Source: Antedon mediterranea (Eukaryota; Echinodermata; Crinoidea; Comatulida; Antedonidae). Taken from it: a stretch of DNA of 64,000 nucleotides. The DNA is taken from NCBI RefSeq assembly GCF_964355755.1, contig NC_092679.1:9486001-9550000 (forward strand), given 5' to 3'. Positions 12,909-23,908 of the stretch are shown in pieces (positions within the stretch are counted from its first letter, which is position 1; the number at the start of each line of letters is the position of its first letter). The notes beneath the pieces were generated by a model. The model saw only the letters and a program-made list of their open reading frames with translations. It did no database searches and was not told the origin of the DNA. A program made the translations under genes and the position numbers.

Positions 12909-13640
12909 GTCAAAAACGTTTTTAAATACGATATTAAGCTACTTTGTGCTCTTTGATGTTTTTGTGTGAAATGTTTTATCGAAATGCTCAAAATGGTCTA
13001 AAACGGTTTCTAATGTGATTTCAAGCACTTTGATGTTTTTGTGTAACCAAGTTTTTCGAAAATCACAAAATTGTCTAAAACGTCTCCAAATGCGATTTGA
13101 AGCTATTCTGTACACTTTGATGTTTTTATGTTAACAAGTTTTTCGAAAATCACAAAATGGTCTAAAACGTCTCCAAATGCGATTTGAAGCTATTCTGTAC
13201 ACTTTGATGTTTTTATGTTAACAAGTTTTTCGAAAATCACAAAATGGTCTAAAACGTCTCTAAATGCGATTTGAAGCTTTTCTGTACACTTTAATGTTTT
13301 TATGTTAACAACTTTTTTCGAAAATCACAAAATGGTCTAAAATGTCTCCAAATGCGATTTGAAGCTATTCTAAGCACTTTGATGTTTTTATGTTAACAAG
13401 TTTTTTCGAAAATCACAAAATGGTCTAAAACGTCTACAAATGCGATTTGAAGCTATTCTAAGCACTTTTGTGTTTTTATGTTAACAAGTTTTTTTCGAAA
13501 ATCACAAAATGGTCTAAAACGTTTCAAAATGCGATTTGAAGCTTTTCTTTACACTTTGGTGTTTTTATGTTAACAAGTTTTTTCGAAAATCACAAAATGG
13601 TCTAAAACGTCTCCAAATGCGATTTGAAGCTATTTTAAGC
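12909..13640 (+). repeat. Partial third copy of higher-order repeat A
   Basis: It follows the start of HOR A, including the CGTTTCAAAATGCGATTTGA and CTTTTCTTTACACTTTGG variants near 13520. It diverges near 13640, where HOR A has CTATTCTGTACAC and this copy has CTATTTTAAGCACTTTGGTG, CTTTTGTGTAACC. The end is approximate. Confidence 0.7.
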
Positions 13641-16600
13641 ACTTTGGTGCTTTTGTGTAACCAAGTTTTTTCGAAAATCACGAAATGGTCTAAAACGTCT
13701 CCAAATGCGATTTGAAGCTATTCTAAGCACTTTGGTGTTTTTACGTTAACAAGTTTTTTCGAAATTCACAAAATGGTCTAAAACGTCTCCAAATGCGATT
13801 TGAAGCTATTCTGTACACTTTGATGTTTTTATGTTAAGTTTTTTCGAAAATCACAAAATGGTCTAAAACGTTTCCAAATGCGATTTGAAGCTATTCTGTA
13901 CACTTTGATGTTTTGTGTGAAAATTTTCTGTCGAAATGCTCAAAATGGTCAAAAACGTTTTTAAATACGATATTAAGCTACTTTGTGCTCTTTGATGTTT
14001 TTGTGTGAAATGTTTTATCGAAATGCTCAAAATGGTCTAAAACGGTTTCTAATGTGATTTCAAGCACTTTGATGTTTTTTTGTAACCAAGTTTTTCGAAA
14101 ATCACAAAATTGTCTAAAACGTCTCCAAATGCGATTTGAAGCTATTCTGTACACTTTGGTGTTTTTATGTTAACAAGTTTTTTCGAAAATCACCAAATGG
14201 TCTAAAACGTCTCCAAATGCGATTTAAAGCTATTTTAAGCACTTTTGTGTTTTTGTGTAACCAAGTTTTTTCGAAAATCACAAAAGGGTCTAAAATGTAT
14301 GTAAATGCGATTTGAAGCTATTTAAAGCACTTTGGTGTTTTTATGTTAACAAGTTTTTCGAAATGCTCAAAATGGTCTAAAACGTTTTTAAACACGATAT
14401 TAAGCTATTTTGTGCTCTTTGATGTTTTGTGTGAAAATTTTCTGTCGAAATGCTCAAAATGGTCAAAAACGTTTTTAAATACGATATTAAGCTACTTTGT
14501 GCTCTTTGATGTTTTTTTGTGAAAAGTTTTAGCGAAATGCTCAAAATGGTCTAAAACGATTTCTAATGTGATTTTAAGCACTTTGATGTTTTTATGTTAA
14601 CTAGTTTTTTCGAAAATCACAAAATGGTCTAAAACGTCTCCAAATGTGATTTGAAGCTATTCTAAGCACTTTGGTGTTTTTATGTTAACAGTTTTTTCGA
14701 AAATCACAAAATGGTCTAAAACGTTTCCAAATGCGATTTGAAGCTATTCTGTACACTTTGATGTTTTTATGTTAACAAGTTTTTTCGAAAATCACAAAAT
14801 GGTCTAAAACGTCTACAAATGCAATTTGAAGCTATTCTAAGCACTTTTGTGTTTTTATGTTAACAAGTTTTTTCGAAAATCACAAAATGGTCTAAAACGT
14901 CTGCAAATGCGATTTGAAACTATTCTTAGCACATTGGTGTTTTTATTTAAACAAATTTTTTCGAAACTCACAAAATGGTCTAAAACGTCTCCAAATGCGA
15001 TTTGAAGCTATTTTAAGCACTTTGGTGTTTTTGTGTTAACAAGTTTTTCGAAATGCTCAAAATGGTCTAAAACGTTTTTAAACACGATATTAAGCTATTT
15101 GTACTCTTTGATGTTTTTTTGTGAAAAGTTTTAGCAAAATGCTCAAAATGGTCTAAAACGATTTCTAATGTGATTTTAAGCACTTTGATGTTTTTATGTT
15201 AACTAGTTTTTTCGAAAAACACAAAATGGTCTAAAACGTCTCCAAATGCGATTTGAAGCTATTTTAAGCACTTAGGTGCTTTTGTGTAACCAAGTTTTTT
15301 TGAAAATCACAAAAGGGTCTAAAATGTCTCCAAATGTGATTTGAAGCTATTTTAAGCACTTCGGTGTTTTTGTGTTAACAAGTTTTTCGAAAATCACAAA
15401 ATTGTCTAAAACGTCTCCAAATGCGATTTGAAGCTATTCTGTACACTTTGATGTTTTTATGTTAACAAGTTTTTTAGAAAATCACAAAATGGTCTAAAAC
15501 ATCTCCAAATGCGATTTAAAGCTATTTTAAGCACTTTGGTGTTTTTATGTTAACAAGTTTTTTCGAAAATCACAAAATGGTCTAAAACGTCTCCAAATGC
15601 GATTTGAAGCTATTTTAAGCACTTTGGTGTTTTTGTGTTAACAAGTTTTTCGAAATGCTCAAAATGGTCTAAAACGTTTACAAATGCGATTTGAAGCTAT
15701 TCTGTACACTTTGATGTTTTGTGTGAAAATTTTCTGTCGAAATGCTCAAAATGGTCAAAAACGTTTTTAAATACGATATTAAGCTACTTTGTGCTCTTTG
15801 ATGTTTTTGTGTGAAATGTTTTATCGAAATGCTCAAAATGGTCTAAAACGGTTTCTAATGTGATTTCAAGCACTTTGATGTTTTTGTGTAACCAAGTTTT
15901 TCGAAAATCACAAAATTGTCTAAAACGTCTCCAAATGCGATTTGAAGCTATTCTGTACTCTTTGATGTTTTTATGTTAACAAGTTTTTCGAAAATCACAA
16001 AATGGTCTAAAACGTCTCCAAATGCGATTTTAAGCTATTCTAAGCACTTTGGTGTTTTTATGTTAACAAGTTTTTTTGAAAATCACAAAATGGTCTAAAA
16101 CGTCTCTAAATGAGATTTGAAGCTTTTCTGTACACTTTGATGTTTTTATGTTAACAAGTTTTTCGAAAATCACAAAATGGTCTAAAACGTCTCCAAATGC
16201 GATTTTAAGCTATTCTAAGCACTTTGGTGTTTTTATGTTAACAAGTTTTTTTGAAAATCACAAAATGGTCTAAAACGTCTCTAAATGCGATTTGAAGCGT
16301 TTCTGTACACTTTGATGATTTTATGTTAACAACTTTTTTCGAAAATCACAAAATGGTCTAAAATGTCTTCAAATGCGATTTGAAGCTATTCTAAGCACTT
16401 TGGTGTTTTTATGGAAACAATTTTTTTCGAAAATCACAAAATGGTCTAAAACGTCTCCAATAGCGATTTGAAGCTTTTCTGTACACTTTGGTGTTTTTAT
16501 GTTAACAAGTTTTTTCGAAAATCACAAAATGGTCTAAAACGTCTCCAATAGTGATTTGAAGCTATTCTGTACACTTTGGTGTTTTTATGTTAAGTTTTTT

Positions 16601-19600
16601 CGAAAATCACAAAATGGTCTAAAACGTCTCCAAATGCGATTTGAAGCTATTCTGTACACTTTGATGTTTTTATGTTAACAAGTTTTTTCGAAAATCACAA
16701 AATGGTCTAAAACGTCTACAAATGCAATTTGTAGCTATTCTAAGCACTTTTGTGTTTTTATGTTAACAAGTTTTTTCGAAAATCACAAAATGGTCTAAAA
16801 CGTCTGCAAATGCGATTTGAAACTATTCTTAGCCCATTGGTGTTTTTATTTAAACAAATTTTTTCGAAACTCACAAAATGGTCTAAAACGTCTCCAAATG
16901 CGATTTGAAGCTATTTTAAGCACTTTGGTGTTTTTGTGTTAACAAGTTTTTCGAAATGCTCAAAATGGTCTAAAACGTTTTTAAACACGATATTAAGCTA
17001 TTTTGTGCTCTTTGATGTTTTTTTGTGAAAAGTTTTAGCAAAATGCTCAAAATGGTCTAAAACGATTTCTAATGTGATTTTAAGCACTTTGATGTTTTTA
17101 TGTTAACTAGTTTTTTCGAAAATCACAAAATGGTCTAAAACGTCTCCAAATGCGATTTGAAGCTATTTTAAGCACTTAGGTGCTTTTGTGTAACCAAGTT
17201 TTTTTGAAAATCACAAAAGGGTCTAAAATGTCTCCAAATGTGATTTGAAGCTATTTTAAGCACTTTGGTGTTTTTGTCTTAACAAGTTTTTCGAAATGCT
17301 CAAAATGGTCTAAAACGTTTCCAAATGCGATTTGAAGCTATTCTGTACACTTTGATGTTTTGTGTGAAAATTTTCTGTCGAAATGCTCAAAATGGTCAAA
17401 AACGTTTTTAAATACGATATTAACCCTCTTCAAGTTTTTTCGAAAATCACAAAATGGTCTAAAACGTCTCCAAATGCGATTTGAAGCTATTCTGTACACT
17501 TTGATGTTTTTATGTTAACAAGTTTTTTCAAAAATCACAAAATGGTCTAAAACGTCTACAAATGCGATTTGAAGCTATTCTAAGCACTTTTGTGTTTTTA
17601 TGTTAACAAGTTTTTTCGAAAATAACAAAATGGTCTAAAATGTCTGCAAATGCGATTTGAAGCTATTCTTAGCACATTGGTGTTTTTATTTAAACAAATT
17701 TTTTCGAAACTCACAAAATGGTCTAAAACGTCTCCAAATGCGATTTGAAGCTATTTTAAGCACTTTGGTGTTTTTGTGTTAACAAGTTTTTCGAAAAGCT
17801 CAAAATGGTCTAAAACGTTTTTAAACACGATATTAAGCTATTTTGTGCTCTTTGATGTTTTTTTGTGAAAAGTTTTAGTGAAATGCTCAAAATGGTCTAA
17901 AACGATTTCTAATGTGATTTTAAGCACTTTGATGTTTTTATGTTAACTAGTTTTTTCGAAAATCACAAAATGGTCTAAAACGTCTCCAAATGTGATTTGA
18001 AGCTATTCTAAGCACTTTGGTGTTTTTATGTTAACAGTTTTTTCGAAAATCACAAAATGGTCTAAAACGTTTCCAAATGCGATTTGAAGCTATTCTGTAC
18101 ACTTTGATGTTTTTATGGTAACAAGTCTTTTAGAAAATCACAAAATGGTCTAAAACATCTCCAAATGCGATTTAAAGCTATTTTAAGCACTTTTGTGTTT
18201 TTGTGTAACCAAGTTTTTTCGAAAATCACAAAATGGTCTAAAATGTCTCTAAATGCGATTTGAAGCTACTCTAAGCACTTTGGTGTTTTTATGTTAACAA
18301 GTTTTTTCGAAAATCAATAAATGGTCTAAAATGTCTCCAAATGCGATTTGAAGCTATTCTGTACACTTTGCTGTTTTGTGTGAAAAATGTTTGTCGAAAT
18401 CCTCAAAATGGTCAAAAACGTTTTTAAATACGATATTAAGCTATTTTGTGCTCTTTGATGTTTTCGTGTGAAAAGTTTTATCGAAATACTCAAAATGGTC
18501 TAAAACGGTTTCTAATGTGATTTTAAGCACTTTGATGTTTTTGTGTAACCAAGTTTTTTCGAAAATCACAAAATGGTCTAAAACGTCTCCAAATGCGATT
18601 TGAAGCTATTCTGTACACTTTGGTGTTTTTATGTTAACAAGTTTTTTCGAAAATCACAAAATGGTCTAAAACGTCTCCAAATGCGATTTAAAGCTATTTT
18701 AAGCACTTTTGTGTTTTTGTGTAACCAAGTTTTTTCGAAAATCACAAAAGGGTCTAAAATGTCTGTAAATGCGATTTGAAGCTATTTAAAGCACTTTGGT
18801 GTTTTTAGGTTAACAAGTTTTTTCGAAAATCACAAAATGGTCTAAAACGTCTACAAATGCGATTTGAAGCTATTCTAAGCACTTTTGTGTTTTTATGTTA
18901 ACAAGTTTTTTCGAATATCACAAAAATGGTCTAAAACGTTTCCAAATGCGATTTGAAGCTATTCTGTAAACTTTGATGTTTTGTGTGAAAATTTTCTGTC
19001 GAAATGCTCAAAATGGTCAAAAACGTTTTTAAATACGATATTAAGCTATTCTAAGCACTTTGGTGTTTTTATGTTAACAAGTTTTTTCGAAAATCACAAA
19101 ATGGTATAAAACGTCTCCAAATGCGATTTGAAGCTATTCTAAGCACTTTGGTGTTTTTATGTTAACAAGTTTTTTCGAAAATCACAAAATGGTCTAAAAC
19201 GTTTCCAAATGCGATTTGAAGCTATTCTGTACACTTTGATGTTTTGTGTGAAAATTTTCTTTCGAAATGCTCAAAATGGTCAAAAACGTTTTTAAATACG
19301 ATATTAAGCTACTTTGTGCTCTTTGATGTTTTTGTGTGAAATGTTTTATCAAAATGCTCAAAATGGTCTAAAACGGTTTCTAATGTGATTTCAAGCACTT
19401 TGATGTTTTTGTGTAACCAAGTTTTTTCGAAAATCACAAAATGGTCTAAAACGTCTCCAAATGCGATTTGAAGCTAATCTGTACACTTTGATGTTTTTAT
19501 GTTAACAAGTTTTTTGAAAATCACAAAATGGTCTAAAACGTCTCCAAATGCGATTTTAAGCTATTCTAAGCACTTTGGTGTTTTTATGTTAACAAGTTTT

Positions 19601-19968
19601 TTTGAAAATCACAAAATGGTCTAAAACGTCTACAAATGCGATTTGAAGCTATTCTAAGCACTTTTGTGTTTTTGTGTTAACAAGTTTTTCGAAAATCACA
19701 AAATGGTCTAAAACGTCTCCAAATGCGATTTGAAGCTATTCTGTACACTTTGATGTTTTTATGTTAACAAGTTTTTTCGAAAATCACAAAATGGTCTAAA
19801 ACGTCTACAAATGCGATTTGAAGCTATTCTGTACACTTTGATGTTTTTATGTTAACAAGTTTTTTCGAAAATCACAAAATGGTCTAAAACGTTTCCAAAT
19901 GCGATTTGAAGCTATTCTGTACACTTTGATGTTTTGTGTGAAAATTTTCTTTCGAAATGCTCAAAATG
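13641..19968 (+). repeat. Mosaic satellite segment between HOR A copies
   Basis: Same monomer family and orientation, but a patchwork of pieces. For example, about 14.94-15.95 kb resembles 0.94-1.96 kb of HOR A, and 17.45-19.0 kb resembles 53.8-55.2 kb of block 4. Several monomers are truncated at GTTAAG (13833, 16591) and one junction contains non-satellite bases (17424-17430). Nothing gene-like was seen. Confidence 0.75.
17424..17430. other. Non-satellite filler at a satellite junction
   Basis: A divergent monomer breaks off after AATACGATATTAA. The bases CCCTCTT follow, then the array resumes in the middle of a standard monomer (CAAGTTTTTTCGAAAATCAC). I did not find this junction elsewhere in the window. 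It looks like a break-repair scar, not an equal or unequal exchange between monomers. Confidence 0.6.
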
Positions 19969-21565
19969 GTCAAAAACGTTTTTAAATACGATATTAAGCT
20001 ACTTTGTGCTCTTTGATGTTTTTGTGTGAAATGTTTTATCGAAATGCTCAAAATGGTCTAAAACGGTTTCTAATGTGATTTCAAGCACTTTGATGTTTTT
20101 GTGTAACCAAGTTTTTCGAAAATCACAAAATTGTCTCAAACGTCTCCAAATGCGATTTGAAGCTATTCTGTACACTTTGATGTTTTTATGTTAACAAGTT
20201 TTTCGAAAATCACAAAATGGTCTAAAACGTCTCCAAATGCGATTTGAAGCTATTCTGTACACTTTGATGTTTTTATGTTAACAAGTTTTTCGAAAATCAC
20301 AAAATGGTCTAAAACGTCTCTAAATGCGATTTGAAGCTTTTCTGTACACTTTAATGTTTTTATGTTAACAACTTTTTTCGAAAATCACAAAATGGTCTAA
20401 AATGTCTCCAAATGCGATTTGAAGCTATTCTAAGCACTTTGATGTTTTTATGTTAACAAGTTTTTTCGAAAATCACAAAATGGTCTAAAACGTCTACAAA
20501 TGCGATTTGAAGCTATTCTAAGCACTTTTGTGTTTTTATGTTAACAAGTTTTTTCGAAAATCACAAAATGGTCTAAAACGTTTCAAAATGCGATTTGAAG
20601 CTTTTCTTTACACTTTGGTGTTTTTATGTTAACAAGTTTTTTCGAAAATCACAAAATGGTCTAAAACGTCTCCAAATGCGATTTGAAGCTATTCTGTACA
20701 CTTTGATGTTTTTATGTTAACAAGTTATTTCGAAGATCACAAAATGGTCTAAAACGTCTACAAATGCAATTTGAAGCTATTCTAAGCACTTTTGTGTTTT
20801 TATGTTAACAAGTTTTTTTCGAAAATCACAAAATGGTCTAAAACGTCTGCAAATGCGATTTTAAACTATTCTTAGCACATTGGTGTTTTTATTTAAACAA
20901 ATTTTTTCGAAACTCACAAAATGGTCTAAAACGTCTCCAAATGCGATTTGAAGCTATTTTAAGCACTTTGGTGTTTTTGTGTTAACAAGTTTTTCGAAAT
21001 GCTCAAAATGGTCTAAAACGTTTTTAAACACGATATTAAGCTATTTTGTGCTCTTTGATGTTTTTTTGTGAAAAGTTTTAGCAAAATGCTCAAAATGGTC
21101 TAAAACGATTTCTAATGTGATTTTAAGCACTTTGATGTTTTTATGTTAACTAGTTTTTTCGAAAATCACAAAATGGTCTAAAACGTCTCCAAATGCGATT
21201 TGAAGCTATTTTAAGCACTTAGGTGCTTTTGTGTAACCAAGTTTTTTTGAAAATCACAAAAGGGTCTAAAATGTCTCCAAATGTGATTTGAAGCTATTTT
21301 AAGCACTTTGGTGTTTTTGTGTTAACAAGTTTTTCGGAAATCACAAAATTGTCTAAAACGTCTCCAAATGCGATTTGAAGCTATTCGGTACACTTTGATG
21401 TTTTTATGTTAACAAGTTTTTTAGAAAATCACAAAATGGTCTAAAACATCTCCAAATGCGATTTAAAGCTATTTTAAGCACTTTGGTGTTTTTATGTTAA
21501 CAAGTTTTTTCGAAAATCACAAAATGGTCTAAAACGTCTCCAAATGCGATTTGAAGCTATTTTAA
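19969..21565 (+). repeat. Partial HOR A copy ending at element copy 1
   Basis: It aligns to 1-1597 and 6757-8353 with a constant offset (19,968 relative to position 1), including GTCTCAAACG at 20133 and TTCGGAAATCAC near 21332. It is interrupted by the insertion after TTAA at 21562-21565 and continues after the element from 24487. Confidence 0.88.
21562..21565. repeat. TTAA target-site duplication, left side of copy 1
   Basis: TTAA precedes the inverted repeat; its partner is at 24483-24486. Equivalent pairs are 34242-34245 with 37163-37166, and 45012-45015 with 47933-47936. Confidence 0.85.
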
Positions 21566-21580
21566 AATGGATATGAAAGG
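21566..21580 (+). repeat. Left terminal inverted repeat, copy 1
   Basis: AATGGATATGAAAGG, perfectly inverted at 24468-24482. With the palindromic TTAA the matching block is 19 bases. The two ends differ beyond this (ATTTT against GTTCC). A subterminal inverted pair AAAGGATTT / AAATCCTTT (21576-21584, 21612-21620) adds to this end only. Confidence 0.88.
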
Positions 21581-21713
21581 ATTTTAAAATTTCACAAAAA
21601 GGACTTTGTATAAATCCTTTTAATGTTAATAAACAGCACACAAAAAATTAGATTCAAATACCTAGTAGAAATTGAGAAATAAACAAATTAAATTTTGGTA
21701 TAAAACGTCCGCA

Positions 21714-22260
21714 AAATGGCCGACCAACTGGCACGCCATCTTAATTTTTATGAACGTTCTATACGCACGTACGAGATCGTCAAATTTAGAGTTTGAAACA
21801 CCCGGGGTTGTAGCCACGGCAGCAGTCGTTTTGTGATTGGTTAATGAATTTTAATACAGTCCAATCACCGCCTTGTCTCGTTCGCGGACTGTGTGGCGTA
21901 AACAAAATAAACAAACCCATGCTACACGAGACTCGCGTGTTGCTAGCTCCCTGTTGCTGCAGTCGTAGAAAATATCGATATTTCACAAATCAATAAAAAG
22001 TTATGTCTGCAAAGATTGTACGTGAAAAGAAGAAAGTGTGTATTTGTACTTCTCACACTAAACCACTCACGCAGACTACAAATTAGGCTAGGTCTAGTAG
22101 ACTATAGTTTCTTCTAAATTCGCTAGTAGTAGGCTAGGCCTACACATGGAGTTACTCCATGGCCTACAGTACAAGAGAGTAGCAGTCGCCGGTCCACCGA
22201 CGAACCTCCAGGAAGTGGACAAGGCGCGGGCGTAGACGTATGTAAAAGGCGACGTAAATA
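21714..22260. promoter_or_regulatory. CpG-rich, promoter-like left end of the element
   Basis: In contrast to the AT-rich satellite and element centre, this part has many CpGs (for example GCACGTACGAGATCGTC, GAGACTCGCGTG, GCAGTCGCCGGTCC, AAGGCGCGGGCGTAGACG). It holds a minus-strand YY1-like AAGATGGCG (21734-21742) and a dyad of CCAAT-type words, GTGATTGG (21833-21840) with CCAATCAC (21861-21868). A good splice donor lies just downstream at 22267. Words such as these are known in CpG-island promoters of animals; that this one is active is inference. Equivalent regions lie at +12,680 and +23,450. Confidence 0.4.
21833..21868. promoter_or_regulatory. Inverted CCAAT-box dyad
   Basis: GTGATTGG and CCAATCAC are exact reverse complements, 20 bases apart. 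Two opposite CCAAT boxes resemble NF-Y binding pairs of animal promoters; a cruciform or chance are alternatives. Confidence 0.4.
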
Positions 22261-22609
22261 AAAAAGGTAAGCTTGTGTTGAACTTGTTTTTGGCTCTGAC
22301 TTTTGTTATTGACTAATATAGTAATATAATAATACTAATAATTAAAGTAGAGCAGAGGAGGTGAGGCCGAGAGGATTATTATAGTTTAGTTAGTAACTGT
22401 AGTGTAATTAAATAATAACCTCTTTCTGTTTGTTACCAAGTCATAAAATATAATACTATAGGGCCTAGAGGTAGGATTGAATAAAAATAATAGTACATTT
22501 TCATCCATTTATTGGTCTTATCTTTGCAGATTTATGGAATCAACAGTACATGAGATGGCTTTGAAGAACTGTAATAGTACTAGTAATAAAATTGTAAACA
22601 TCAAATTAT

Positions 22610-22720
22610 ATGGCAGAAATAGTGTGTGGAATGAATTTTATTGAACAAATGTATCATAATGAGTTTGGAACAAGCAGGATTTTTAAAACAGGACATAAAT
22701 TACTTTTGAGACCTGAGTGA
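22610..22720 (+). CDS. Small unassigned open frame in the element (36 codons)
   Basis: ATG at 22610, TGA at 22718-22720. The product begins MAEIVCGMNFIEQMYHNEF and ends LLLRPE. It has mixed composition without low-complexity runs, and I recognise no family. It lies in the second candidate plus-strand exon, ahead of the poly(A) signals. Copy 1 has A at 22685 where copies 2 and 3 have C, changing Lys to Gln. A frame of this length in a 2.9-kb segment is expected by chance, so confidence is low. Confidence 0.12.
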   Translation: MAEIVCGMNFIEQMYHNEFGTSRIFKTGHKLLLRPE

Positions 22721-22810
22721 TACATTTTAATTCTATCAACACCAGCCAGCTCCATCATATTCAAGAGATGGATTCTTTCATAAATGTCCATTGTACATAG
22801 TATTTGGCTA

Positions 22811-22820
22811 AATAAATAAA
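22811..22820 (+). terminator. Overlapping AATAAA poly(A) signals, plus strand
   Basis: AATAAATAAA holds two overlapping AATAAA hexamers, followed by an A-rich run and then GT-rich sequence (CAGTAGTGGTTTATTTGTTT), as expected around an animal cleavage site. Equivalent sites are at +12,680 and +23,450. Confidence 0.35.
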
Positions 22821-22839
22821 AAAAGAAGTACAGTAGTGG

Positions 22840-22845
22840 TTTATT
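22840..22845 (-). terminator. AATAAA poly(A) signal, minus strand
   Basis: TTTATT on the plus strand is AATAAA on the minus strand. It lies about 200 bases past the last stop of the minus-strand candidate (23046) and only 20 bases from the plus-strand signals, so two transcripts would end tail to tail here. Confidence 0.3.
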
Positions 22846-22935
22846 TGTTTATATACCCAGACCCATTTAATGGTTAAAAACAAACACTATATGATGCACT
22901 GCTACTAGTGTACTGTCTGGTAGTACATTACCATA

Positions 22936-22954
22936 GTTACAGTATGACTGTAAC
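22936..22954. repeat. Perfect 8-bp inverted repeat with 3-bp loop
   Basis: GTTACAGT, ATG, ACTGTAAC. It could form a small hairpin near the middle of the element. Its role is unknown, and it is the same in all three copies. Confidence 0.5.
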
Positions 22955-23405
22955 CCTAGCACTCGCGTCTAAAGAATTCTATTATGCATATTTTACTATT
23001 CTTCATAAATATTTAGTTCTGTAATTTTAATTGTCTGCGCTCATTCTATACTTGGTGTCTTAGTATACTGCATAAATGTATCGTGCAAGCATGATCCAAG
23101 TAGCATCTATTATAAAGTACTCTGGGTATCTTTCTATTCACCTGAAAAAAGGAAAATGAATAAGCACATGTTTATCTGCCCTCAAAACAAAATAATAATT
23201 TAGTATAATGTATTATGTAGGTTTGATCAACAGTTTAAAATAGCAATGCTCAGTATCTGTTACCTTAATATTATAATTTTACTCTAACATTTGCGCTTCC
23301 ATTCCAATCAATAAATACATTTGCTTATCCCGTCCATCAATTATCATAATTGCACTCCAATTATAGACCTGTAGGTAGGTAAAAATACAAATGAATTGTT
23401 TATTT

Positions 23406-23443
23406 ACTGTATACTGTACTGTATATTGTACTGTATATGATAC
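23406..23443. repeat. Short TACTGTAT-type simple repeat
   Basis: Irregular repeats of ACTGTAT / TACTGTA in the AT-rich centre of the element, within the first candidate minus-strand intron. Ordinary microsatellite-like sequence. Confidence 0.5.
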
Positions 23444-23888
23444 AAGCTGAAATACCCCTAACTAGGCCTGGCCTGTTATAACCTTTATTACTACATTAGA
23501 GAAAATCCAACTCTATTCATTTTATTGGGAATCATAATACAGTATTTAGTATTCAGTGTTGCCTAGCCTACTACTGTAGCTAGTAGGGCGGCATGTAATA
23601 ACAAAAAAATATTTTAATAATACGTTAGTCAGGACACTACAGCACACAACAATATTAATAAACGTACTTATAAATAATGTGTATATACATAATACAGTAA
23701 CACAATTGTGCCTACCATTAACACCCTCAACGATACATCAAGGAGCATACGCTCTCAGCTCACCTCTGGCCGGGCGACTAAACACCGTATCCAGCAGTCA
23801 TCACTACTAAAAAGGCCTAGGCCTAGCTAGCTCCAGGCCATGGCATTGTCAAACACCATTTACTCGTCCAACCGTTTCTTCAAAACGA

Positions 23889-23908
23889 TGTTAACACCCG
23901 TGTTAACA
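23889..23908. repeat. Perfect 9-bp inverted repeat with 2-bp spacer
   Basis: TGTTAACAC, CC, GTGTTAACA. The right arm plus AG gives GTGTTAACAAG, identical to a word present in many satellite monomers (for example 1011-1021). It lies within the minus-strand candidate exon 1. Confidence 0.6.

Larger units (their letters stand above)
1..21565 (+). repeat. Satellite block 1 (87-88-bp monomer tandem array)
   Basis: This is a continuous head-to-tail array. The typical monomer reads GGTCTAAAACGTCTCCAAAT, then GCGATTTGAAGCTATTCTGT, ACACTTTGATG, TTTTTATGTTAACAAG, TTTTTCGAAAATCACAAAAT. Successive starts at 251, 338 and 426 give 87 and 88 bp; the one-base change comes from five or six T before CGAAA. 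Variants include a 77-bp short monomer and a divergent monomer with CGTTTTTAAATACGATATTA. No reversed segment was seen. Each monomer carries TTTTCGAAAA and GTTAAC palindromes. Open frames of 60-73 codons here are accidents of the repeat. The block is organised into HORs listed separately. Function is unknown; a heterochromatic or centromere-proximal role is only an inference. Confidence 0.97.
22101..22820 (+). other. Candidate plus-strand two-exon transcript of the element, probably not coding
   Basis: A consensus donor AAAAAG|GTAAGC (intron from 22267) pairs with an acceptor TTATCTTTGCAG (intron end 22529), giving a 263-bp intron. Overlapping AATAAA signals follow at 22811-22820. The first exon is open from 22101 to a TAG at 22233, including a 29-codon ATG frame from 22146. 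Read past the TAG, the same frame continues to the donor and across the splice, then meets TGA after 12 codons. A separate 36-codon ATG frame lies at 22610-22720. Stops in the second exon are about as frequent as chance, so a non-coding or decayed transcript is more likely than a protein gene. The transcript start is not known. Copies 2 and 3 keep the splice sites. Confidence 0.3.

Noticed and set aside
1-21565. CRISPR-like array
   Set aside because: The repeats are continuous and their in-between parts are also repeated; there are no unique spacers, and the DNA is eukaryotic in character.
21786-21986. 66-codon minus-strand open frame in the element, also at 45236-45436
   Set aside because: Copy 2 has a stop in it (34593, TTG to TAG), no domain is recognisable, and it lies in the CpG-rich end where chance frames are longer.
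23810-23835. Palindromic AGGCCTAGGCCTAGCTAG as a regulatory site
   Set aside because: This word type is scattered through the element and looks like genome-wide composition; nothing ties it to a function.
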